From Coenobita brevimanus (Eukaryota; Arthropoda; Malacostraca; Decapoda; Coenobitidae), in assembly GCA_032717465.1 (NCBI GenBank), contig CM064715.1:41043659-41107658 (forward strand): 64,000 bases of DNA, in the 5' to 3' direction. The notes under the pieces are model-generated. The model had not been told where the DNA came from, ran no database searches, and saw nothing but the letters and a program-made list of their open reading frames with translations. Both the position numbers and the translations under genes were made by a program. Positions 55,952 to 64,000 of the stretch are shown here, piece by piece; the stretch's first letter is position 1; every line of letters begins with the position of its first letter.

Positions 55952-56945
55952 TCATCAACCCCAGCTTCATGCCCACTTTTCAGCCGCTTCACAACGTACT
56001 TCACATCTGTGAGTGTCACGTTTCCTGGCACTGCATTCCTTCTCTGTATACCCTCAAAACCAATCTTTTTGCTCTCTCCATTCCCATTCACCAGACTTTC
56101 AAAATATCCTTTCCATCTGGTCCTTACTTCACCCCCATGGGTTCATTATCTACCACTTACATACTTTACACTTTCACATTTCTTTCCACTGTCACTTCTA
56201 CATTTCGGCACTTCTTTTTAGAATAACCTCCTATTTTCAGAGTAATTCGCATTCATTTTTCTTCCAAGATCATCATTTACCTCCTCCTTTTTCCCATTCA
56301 CTAGTCTCTTTACGTGCTTCTTGTCCTCAATATATTCAGGTATTTCAACTGAACCCCTGTCCTGTATCCACTATAGCCACTTCTTCCTCTTTTCCTCCAC
56401 TGCTCTCTTAACCTCTTCATCCCATCATGCCGTACCTTTCTTCTTTGTTGTTACTCTTGGCACACCACACACCACTTTAGCATTCCTAACTAAGCAATCC
56501 CTATATGCATTCCACAAGCTGTCCAGATCCATTTCATTCCAATTCACCGATTCTAACTCCTCTCCTACTTTGGCCCTGTATGCATCTGCCATTTCTTAGA
56601 TCCTCCACCACTAGACTTTCAGTCTTTCTTCCTGACTGTCCCTCTCTCTCTTGGTCCACCTCACTCCTCTCAGCGTGATGTTGCATACCACAGTCATATG
56701 ATCTGACAGACCTCCACATCGTCCTCTCGCCGCCCTCGTATCAGCAACACTTCCCACCAACGATTCTCTACGAGCACGTAATCAGTCAGGCTCTTTTCAA
56801 AACGATCTCCATTCCCTCTATACCATGTATATTTATGTACATCTTTGTGTTTGAAATAAGAATTACAAATGCACAACCTCCTTTCCTGACACATGTCCTT
56901 CAGTCACTTCCCATTATCATTCTCTCCTGGTACTCCATTATTACC
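55952..56945 (-). mobile_element. LINE-E, 5' segment (endonuclease and linker remnants)
   Basis: On the minus strand just left of the LINE-H junction: GNVTLTDVKYVVKRLKSGHE with AGVDELYAEM across the target duplication, the RT fingers joining to 45347. Toward 56890: RRLCICNSYFKHKDVHKYTW, SLTDYVLVENRW, the endonuclease end. It stops at the (TA)n array near 56945. Confidence 0.7.
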
Positions 56946-56947
56946 CA

Positions 56948-57025
<78 letters not shown>

Positions 57026-57043
57026 GTGTGTGTGTGTGTGTGA
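56946..57043. repeat. Compound (TA)n(TG)n microsatellite
   Basis: AT run to about 57022, then GGGTGTGTGTGTGTG. Confidence 0.95.
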
Positions 57044-57794
57044 GGGGTGGGGGGTTGGCTGGTCGGTTATTTAACAACATAATTGTGTACAGTGCGTGAC
57101 TGGTTTGATGCGCTTGTACAAGGTTGTCTCCAGGCACAAGTTTACGAGTAAGATTATATTTCACATATTGTTGGGACATGAGGCTTTACTAGATTATACC
57201 TGTTTCATTCACTGGCACGACCTGCCACAGAACATACATGAAACATTTTATGGCATGTTCTATTTTGCTGGGACCTGTGTAAAGTAAATACAGGCGAATA
57301 AAGTATGACGTAAGTAATAACCTTTAAAAATTAATTAATACTTCAACAGATGGATGGCGATAATTATGTCTTTTTTCATGCATCTAATTATAACATAACA
57401 CAGATCAGGCATTTCGCTGTGCAATTCTTTCATCATTCCACACTCTTGGATTGGCGTAAATGACAAACACTTTACCCCTCAAGTCTGTTCTTGCTATTTT
57501 CAAATGGTTTATTTCGCCGTAGAATAAACTTTTCGAACTATCAGGGCTCGCAGTCAAGTGAAATATCATGAGGTACTAGCAAAAATAAATCAGACAAAAG
57601 ATTTACAGAAGTTGCATCGGAAGATTATGACAGTATTCAGAGGGAGCGTGATATCTAAGTGCTCAAAAGTGGCTCAAATGACACTTAACGTAGAAAAATA
57701 TAAAGTTTATGTGAGGAAAGTTATCGTCGTAAGAAATTACAAATGAGAATGTAAAAATAGATCAGACTGTGAGAAGGGTGCGTGAGTCATGGGT

Positions 57795-57828
<34 letters not shown>

Positions 57829-58261
57829 CATTATCCAAATAGCAGCAGAGGACGACTTTTGTATCTTATTTTTGCTATTCCTGGACAGTTTCAGAAAACT
57901 TAAGAAGGTATCAGTTAGGCGGAGAGTTAATGTAAGCAATAATCTAACCCCTCCAGTTCGACGAGTTATCCTAAACTGAAGTAAGTCGTCTGAAGGTAAA
58001 AATAAAAGTGCCACGTAATCGGTGTGAAGTTGGCGTAATCGGAGTGAAGGTGTTGATGTTCGAAACTAATAACGAAAATAAGTGTGCAGTTTAAAAATAT
58101 GGATTACTCAAGTGCTTAGCTGATACGACCAATTTGTTCAGAGTTCATGAAGCCACACTTGATCAACGCAATTCTTTTTTCTCACCATGTAGCTCAAAGT
58201 AATTCCTTAGAATGTTCAGAGACGAATGGCACACTGACTCACAACATTAGAATTCGTTTAT
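57044..58261. other. Anonymous sequence; (GA)n at 57798-57826
   Basis: No gene or transposon end recognised. The GA run is short and pure. Confidence 0.45.
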
Positions 58262-58480
58262 CTGCCTGTTTGTAGCCAGTCGCCGGAAAAAGGTGGCCAC
58301 AGACGAGTCGCCTCCACGTCACTTTGTCCTCTACCATCGGGTTGCCCTCTCCAACTCAGCCCTCACCTCACTTGTATACCTCTCCACCCCATCCCTCCAT
58401 CTAATCCTCGGCCTCCCCTTCCCCACCCCCCATCTTTCCACATTACTCACATAAGCTCCTAAACAGTCTCTTGTTTTCTA
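58262..58480 (-). mobile_element. LINE-A 3'-end fragment
   Basis: On the minus strand it matches the last 200 bp of LINE-A (GGTATACAAGTGAGGTGAGG, the RWRDGVERYM region, and GAGGCGACTCGTCTGTGGCC). It is more diverged than the copies at 31483 and 63273, and its tail has lost the clean GATA repeats. Confidence 0.7.
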
Positions 58481-59160
58481 CGAGGGAAGTTAACTGAATA
58501 TTCGTTAGATGGACGTCAATTCTATATGTTACTGAGGTATTTAACCCCTTCTTTACTATGATATTTTCTGTATTATGTTTTTATTACAGCCAAACCACTC
58601 TAATTAGGTAGCGTGCCGTCTTTGTGAAGGAGTAAGACACAAGCTCCATTTATCTCTCGTATGACTTTTCTTTTTACAGCTGATAACAAAGATCCATGTA
58701 TACTCCCCTGTCGGCTGTTAAAATGAAAAGTGTCCCATTAACTAATTTTGTGACTGCACTGTGAAGCACCGACAAAACAATATGAGGAGGATAGTCTCTG
58801 TCGCCTGGGTAGAGATGAGAAATGTGGAAGGCGGACACAGTGCTGGCAGAGGGCTTCTCTCTTTCTCTCTCTCTCTTTTGTCAATACTCATGGTTGTACC
58901 TCCAGGCAACTTTATTTAACTTAGAAGAGACCTTGTTCAATGAAGGATTTAATGAAAGCTATATGTTACCTCTCCAGTTCGAAAAGTCTCTCCTTAGCTG
59001 AATATGTCGTCTGCAGAAAACATGAAATAAGTCTCCGAAGTGAATGTTAACGGAGTTAAGGGGTTACATTCCTTTACTCAGAGAGATCTTTCGTAAGATG
59101 AATATAGTCTAGTGGCAGCAATAACAAAATGAACATGAAGGAACAATCACAGTGCAACAT
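58481..59160. other. Anonymous sequence, nothing recognised
   Basis: A short CT run occurs at 58857-58877. No coding signal. Confidence 0.4.
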
Positions 59161-60240
59161 CTTACCCACCCACTGGTCTATAAGGGCCGAATATTTGGCT
59201 CTGCCCTGTGACCTTGACTTCCACATATTACTCTAAAAATCGAACAGTTTCATTCTTGACTAACCCTTAACATTTCCATTAACTTTCGTTCAAGTCAGAT
59301 GAAAACTGTTTGAGTTGATTTTGCTCAGTGATCATGATCCGTAACCTTTCCGTGTGACCAGAACCATAGACGGGTTGCTCTTAAGATTAATCTTTTTATC
59401 CTTGTCTTAATCTGAACCCTTCCCCAAACTTTAGTGTACATCGGATAAAAACCTTGCAGTGTGACCTTGACCTTTGACCTAAAGTGCTGTTGTCAAATAT
59501 AGTGGGTCAACCTCTTGGGTGACCCTCAACTTATCGACCAAGTTTGATCTAAATCAGTCACCTCTTAGGCGATCCTCAACTCATCCACTAAGTTTGATCC
59601 AGATAGTTATTTTGTTCACAAAGACACGGGTCGAGCTCTGACCTTGCACTGTGACCTTGAGTTTCGACTGTTCTCAAAACCGTGTCGCTTCGTTCTTGCC
59701 TGACCCTTAACTCTTCACCATACCTGATTCAAAACATAAAAACCAAGCTGACCTTGACCAGTGACCTCGACCCTTGACGTTTCTCTGTGACCTCGACGAC
59801 TGACTTCTTAAAAACTGATTAATTTTACTCATTCCTAATCCTCAGCCTTTTCACAAAGTTTGGACTGAATCTGATAAAACTGCTTAAGAATATCTCTTCC
59901 TGTGACCCTGGCCTTTGACCTACTGTTTTAAGAAAAACCGGGGAGGGGGGGAAGGGGATTACTCCAAGGCTGACCCTCAAACGTTCCACCATGACTGGTT
60001 TAAATCGGATCAAACTGAGTTATTGTGTTAAGCACACATTTGGGTCGAAATTTCACCTTACTCGCCTTACTCTGTGGCCCTGGCCGTTGAGTGATTGGCC
60101 TCACACTAGAGTAATTTTTCACTCCCTTACCCTCACCCCTTCACCTAGATTTGGTATAAATTTGTTTAAAACTGTTTAAGTAAATTTTCCTAGGTCAAAC
60201 TTTGACCTAGTCCCGTGAACCTGACTCATGACCTATTGTA
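59161..60240. repeat. Decayed repeat array with GTGACCTTGACCTTTGACC motifs
   Basis: A recurring order of phrases can be followed about six times: GTGACC(T/C)TG(A/G)CCTTTGACC, a variable AAAA(C/T)CG segment, TGACCCT(C/T)AAC, a CCA(C)(A/C)AAGTTTGATC segment and AAATC-GATAAAACTG. Spacing is about 140-190 bp and divergence is high. Direct TGACC repeats (59468-59480; 59910-59921) and a palindrome with arms CTAGGTCAAA and TTTGACCTAG around one C (60190-60210) are present. Confidence 0.7.
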
Positions 60241-60244
60241 CTAA

Positions 60245-60317
60245 GAGAGAGAGAGAGAGAGAGCGCTTATTCACTGATGGTGAAAACCGGATAAACGTGT
60301 GTGATCTATTTGTTTCA

Positions 60318-60382
<65 letters not shown>
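60245..60382. repeat. (GA)n (60245-60262) and (CA)n (60318-60382) microsatellites
   Basis: Two pure dinucleotide runs 55 bp apart, right after the GACC-rich repeat. Confidence 0.95.
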
Positions 60383-60384
<2 letters not shown>

Positions 60385-60732
60385 TAGTGTATATACCGCA
60401 CAGAAACACATGTGTAAACTGAGTTGATTACACATAGTTAACTGTTACACTTGAGTTTTGCATTTCTTCTTGGCTTATCTCAAGGTTAGGGCTGTAACCG
60501 ATACGATTCGCCGGGTCGATATATCGTCGATACTTGTATTTTTTCCTATACCGAACCAGTTCTGATATATACCGTACTGCCAATATCGGGATTTGGAATA
60601 TGGAAGGAAGTAACAATAATATGCCATTTATGAATTCGTTCATTGTTTTGTCTGACTGTGTGTGAAAGTGCTGTTACCTTGAATTTGGTTTGCAACTTAA
60701 TAAAGAAGTCTTACCGAAAACTACTAAAGGTT

Positions 60733-60772
<40 letters not shown>

Positions 60773-60825
60773 CCGAAAGCAGTGAGCTGAGAGATCTACC
60801 ACATGCTGGTGGTGTGCACTGTGTA
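60383..60825. other. Spacer with (GA)n at 60735-60771
   Basis: No gene recognised. It ends at the left inverted repeat of the Harbinger-like element. Confidence 0.5.
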
Positions 60826-60959
60826 AAGCGCCCCTCTACATGATGAATATTACTGGCACAATATATTGACTCAATATTATTGTGCAATATGCGTCCCCTC
60901 TACATTGCCCCATATTATTGCTCAATATCGTCAGTCTAGCGAGCGATCTCAGGGAGACA

Positions 60960-61405
60960 TCACGACTGACTCGGACATTGTTTTAATCGGAATTGCAATA
61001 GCCAGCTGCACAAAAGAGAAGAAAAGATGGAGGTGGGTGAAAGAATGGTACAAGAAAAGACATGAGTATAGCAATGAGAATTTACTGAAGGATCAGTGAA
61101 CCAGAAGATATAGAAATCATATGCGAATAGACATTGCAGAATTTGACGATTTACTGACGATGGTAGCTCCAGTTATCTCCAAAAAGAACACTGTGATGCG
61201 GGAATGTATCTCTGCAGGTACGCGGCTATCAATAACAATACGCTATCTGGCCACAAGCAACACATTTGAAGATCTGATATTTGGTAGTGTCCCCTCAGTC
61301 GATAAGCTGTATCGTGATGGAGACATGCGAAGCTATTATTCACTGCCTCAAAGGATATATAAAGGCAAGAAAAGAAGGCATTACAGTTTCAGTATTTATA
61401 TATGA
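60960..61405 (+). pseudogene. Harbinger transposase N-terminal fragment
   Basis: After RRWRWVKEWYKKRHEYSNEN-like sequence and a stop at 61097, the frame from 61121 reads RIDIAEFDDLLTMVAPVISK, then NTVMRECISAGTRLSITIRY, LATSNTFEDLIFGSVPS. This is the familiar start of HARBI1-type transposases (DFDxLLxLVxPxIxKxxTxMRxxISxxxRLxxTLRxLATGxSFxxL). The frame leaves the family at about residue 70 and the catalytic domain is missing. Confidence 0.75.
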
Positions 61406-61846
61406 AAAATAACTGACTAGCCTAACACAACGAAACATGTAAACTGCACTAAGAGAATGGAACACGTTATTGTGATAATTAGGCTATACTTATGACAAAA
61501 GAATAATAATATATCCTCATGTTACTTGACAGTAAAAATATGTTTTCATTAACAAATATTAATCGTAATAGTATACCACAGGATATAGCCTACCTACTGT
61601 CAAAAATGCCTCCCCATCAGTGACATGAATAACTTTGTAATAACAAGAGAAATCCCTTCGTGTGTAGCTGTAGTACATAATTACTATAATTCCATATAAC
61701 TCACACGTAGACTACAGTTTCTAAGTGAAGGAAGAAAAATACTGGCTAGGTGATGTTCCTGTTACAGAATTATCTGTCACCACATTCGTCGAACCTATGT
61801 CAATGATGCGGTACTACACTGGCTACTTGACAGGTCTGAAGATGGA

Positions 61847-62170
61847 TTACTTATTGGGGTACTTACTCTGATCATTCGTGCATTTATAACAACTGAGTGG
61901 CGATGTAATGTTCCCATTTACCCTGAATAATATATCATTTATAGCCTTCTTAGCAAACAACCTTTGTGTAGGATTCATATTCTTCAACTCGACTGCCCAA
62001 GAACTTGTTAGTTTTGCACGTTCATTATCAGTGTTGGGGAGACGTTTGCGCGCCAAAGTCAGTAGTTCTCCTGTTGATTCATCTTCGTCTTCTTTTTTGG
62101 TGGAGTTGGTGTGAATTATTATTCGATCATCTTTCGTGCCAGCCACGTCGACAGTCCGAAGGCAGGACAC
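61847..62170 (-). pseudogene. Harbinger second ORF: MADF/BESS-type protein, C-terminal part
   Basis: The minus-strand frame has an acidic linker (KKEDEDESTGELLTLARKR) and MNPTQRLFAKKAINDILFRV, resembling the BESS-like motif (L-P-xx-R-xxAKxxINDILFE) that ends MADF proteins. Harbinger elements commonly carry a SANT/MADF DNA-binding partner for nuclear import and target binding. The MADF domain itself is deleted. Confidence 0.6.
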
Positions 62171-62298
62171 ACACTGACAGAAGATTGCGCAACGTTACCT
62201 GCGCGCTACTCACCATACTCATATTGCGCAATAAAATATCAAACTCTTTTTGATGTCTTCAATATATTGAGTTATTCTTCAGTAATATCCCTACATTG

Positions 62299-62341
62299 TC
62301 ATTATTATTGTGCAATACGGAATATTGCACAATAATAATGA
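62299..62341. repeat. Subterminal palindrome of the Harbinger-like element
   Basis: CATTATTATTGTGCAAT (62300-62316) and its exact reverse complement ATTGCACAATAATAATG (62324-62340) flank a 7-nt centre whose outer bases also pair. Similar ATATTATTGTGCAATAT pieces lie near the left end (about 60877-60896). Confidence 0.85.
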
Positions 62342-62358
62342 TCGTGTAGGGGGCGCTT

Positions 62359-63272
62359 GGTTTGATGGCCTTGTGGTATCGTGTATAAGTCGTGGCCATA
62401 AATAATCACCTATCATCCTGTACCCCGTGCCTCAGACTGGCTCCTTCATGAGCGGCAAGTCACACTGGAGTAAGAGGGGCTGAGAGGGAGGGGCCAGACA
62501 GGGAAGGGAAGTTGGGTGGGTGGACGAGCTATGGTGCTGGGGTGGAGTGAGGGAGTACAAAGAAGTACAAAGGAAAGCAAACAGCAACAGACCTTATGGT
62601 CCTTTCGAGGCTGTTTGGTACAGAGTAGACTATGACTACAAGATCTGACTCTACATGCTGAAGGATAAGGATAGTAAAGCAAGAAGGTAGGGAAGGGAGA
62701 ATGAAATGCGAAGTTGTGGCCATATAATTTGTCTATTTTCTTTCATTCAGGGCATCTTATAAAGGAGTTACTATTCCGTAGATAAAGCTGCGTTTCGCCT
62801 TGTATAGCGGCGTCAGATAACAAGCTTTAGATAGGTGGTGATATCGAGGATTGGCTCGTGAGAGAAATATACTGATGTGGTATCAAAAATTTGTTCGGAA
62901 CTAGATATTTGTGTTTATCCGTGTATTTTGACTTTGACGCAGAATGGAATCTGGATGGCTTTGACTTTCATAATGTTTGTGTAAGAAACGTCCTCTACTC
63001 TTACATGTAATTAATTTTTGGAACTAAATATTATATGCAACCTTTGACATGGCTGTGTCCACAGTATATATGATCACCCTCGCGGTATACGCTCCCTCTA
63101 TACAGTCACCATCATGTAAATTCAATAATTATTTAATGACATCTCTATATGAAAAGGCTACTTAAAGCAAATGTGCATAAAAGGTAAATAAATTTGATGT
63201 CTGTGCTCATTACCTGTTAGAGGGAAAATGAAACAAAATCCTACCCGAACTCCCAAAATATATCTGTGTCAA
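62359..63272. other. Anonymous sequence, nothing recognised
   Basis: No ORF with recognisable domain, transposon end or RNA gene was found. Confidence 0.45.
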
Positions 63273-64000
63273 TGTTCAATCTGTACATGGATGGGGTAAT
63301 AAAAGAGGTACAAGGTAGGTTAGTGGATGTTGCAGTGGCCCTGGTGCGAGTGGATAGTGTTTGGAAACTCCCTGTACTGTTGTTTGCAGATGATACTGTG
63401 TTGTTGAGTGAAGACGAAGGGGAGCTGCAAGGCTTGGTGGATGAGTTTGAGAGAGTGTGTAAGAAACGGAACCTAAAGGTGAATGTAGGGAAGAGTAAAG
63501 TGATGGTCTTTGAGAGAGGTGAAGTACAGCGAGGTTGGATGGTGAGGAATTGGAAAATGTGAGTACGTTTAAGTATTTGGGTAGTGTGATGAGTAAGGAT
63601 GGAGGTTTGGAGGGTGAAGTGCTTGAAAGGGTGCAGCAGGGAAGAAAGGTTGCTGGTTCCTTGAAAGCAGTGATAAGAAACAGGGAAGTGAGCATGGAAG
63701 TGAAAAAGTTACTACATGACAGTATTGTGATACCAACTCTAACGTACGGAAGTGAAGCTTGGACATTGTTAGAAGGACACAAGTCAAGAGTGAGAGCAGT
63801 GGAAATGAGTTAATTAAGAGGAGCCTGTGGAGTCACGTGGAGAGACAGGCTGACGAATGAGGATATAAAGGAGTGTTGTGGTGTGGATGTGGATGTGATA
63901 GGAAGCGTTATGAGGAACACACTGAGGTGGTTTGGCCATGTGGAGAGGATGGAGGGTGAAAGACTGACGAAGAGAGTGTATGTGAGTGAGGTGGAGGGGG
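63273..64000 (+). mobile_element. LINE-A copy 8, 5' truncated, running off the right edge
   Basis: It starts within the RT (FNLYMDGVIKEVQG) and matches 31889-32620 almost base for base. FADD is intact (VLLFADDTVLLSEDEGELQG). An 11-bp deletion near 63522 shifts the frame, and TTAATT in place of TTATTT near 63812 makes a stop after VEMS. Unlike the copy at 31483 it keeps the intact GHVERMEGERL segment. The 3' tail is outside the window. Confidence 0.85.

Larger units (their letters stand above)
60826..62358. mobile_element. PIF/Harbinger-like element, 1,533 bp, internally deleted
   Basis: The ends are inverted repeats: AAGCGCCCCTCTACATGAT on the left and, reverse-complemented, AAGCGCCCCCTACACGAT on the right. 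Inside are a plus-strand transposase N-terminus (60960-61405) and a minus-strand MADF/BESS-like C-terminus (62170-61847), matching the two-gene organisation of Harbinger elements. The catalytic DDE region is absent, so it is a deletion derivative. A matching 3-bp target duplication was not found (TAA versus TGG), possibly through mutation. Confidence 0.7.

Noticed and set aside
62446..62723. Short minus-strand frames rich in Cys and Pro
   Set aside because: No motif, no splice support, and overlapping frames of equal length; likely chance.

Overview
This window looks like a stretch of an animal nuclear genome, most likely a decapod crustacean and perhaps a crab. That placement is an inference from the style of its LINE families and its very heavy microsatellite load; no species marker was seen. 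There is one recognisable host gene. The rest is transposable elements, many of them inserted inside one another, plus simple repeats. I found no bacterial-type operon, CRISPR array, rRNA gene or intact functional tRNA gene.

Host gene: an SLC16 / monocarboxylate-transporter-like gene lies on the minus strand. Four coding exons can be joined in phase: 24824-24630, 24239-23969, 22603-21977 and 4030-3839, giving about 428 residues. The first carries the DGGWGW signature of the family. Intron 2 has a GC-AG splice pair. Intron 3 is about 17.9 kb and is built almost wholly of transposable elements. The 3' end of the gene is not convincingly inside the window. A cryptic exon-like copy of the end of exon 4 (3781-3723) would truncate the protein.

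Left part (1-3.8 kb): a 771-bp TTAA-flanked piggyBac-like element, then alternating tRNA-derived SINEs and (TA)n arrays.

Intron 3 (4.0-22.0 kb): a jockey/CR1-like LINE ('LINE-C', 9.3-18.1 kb) is split by a 1.8-kb hAT-like element with an 8-bp target duplication and by a CR1-like LINE ('LINE-G'). LINE-G itself carries a 1,378-bp solo LTR. Upstream, an RTE-like 'LINE-A' is split by an I-group 'LINE-B', which is in turn split by a 660-bp insert. An RTE element ('LINE-F', HmRTE-like) with a (GAT)n tail follows.

Upstream of the transporter gene (24.8-40.4 kb): mostly anonymous sequence, a purine tract of about 680 bp, a longer LINE-C copy (28.3-30.95 kb), a young LINE-A copy with target duplication (31.5-32.8 kb), a 1,036-bp element with 158-bp inverted repeats (32.8-33.9 kb), an I-group LINE on the minus strand ('LINE-I') holding a 174-bp hAT MITE, large (GT)n/(CA)n arrays and an RTE-like fragment ('LINE-D').

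Nested stack (40.4-57 kb): an RTE-like 'LINE-E' on the minus strand is split first by a nearly complete LINE-A, then by a 10.6-kb I-group 'LINE-H' with gag-like zinc knuckles, endonuclease, RT and RNase H. LINE-H is itself split by two piggyBac-like elements and by another LINE-A. Nearly every junction can be checked by target duplications and by reading frames that rejoin across the insert.

Right part (57-64 kb): anonymous sequence, a decayed repeat rich in GACCTTTGACC motifs (59.2-60.24 kb), a deleted PIF/Harbinger element with remnants of two convergent ORFs (60.8-62.4 kb), and another young LINE-A copy running off the right edge.

Clade names for the LINEs come from motif recognition by eye and should be treated as provisional. 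No new biological system was identified; the most informative content is the datable insertion history and the architecture of the transporter gene.
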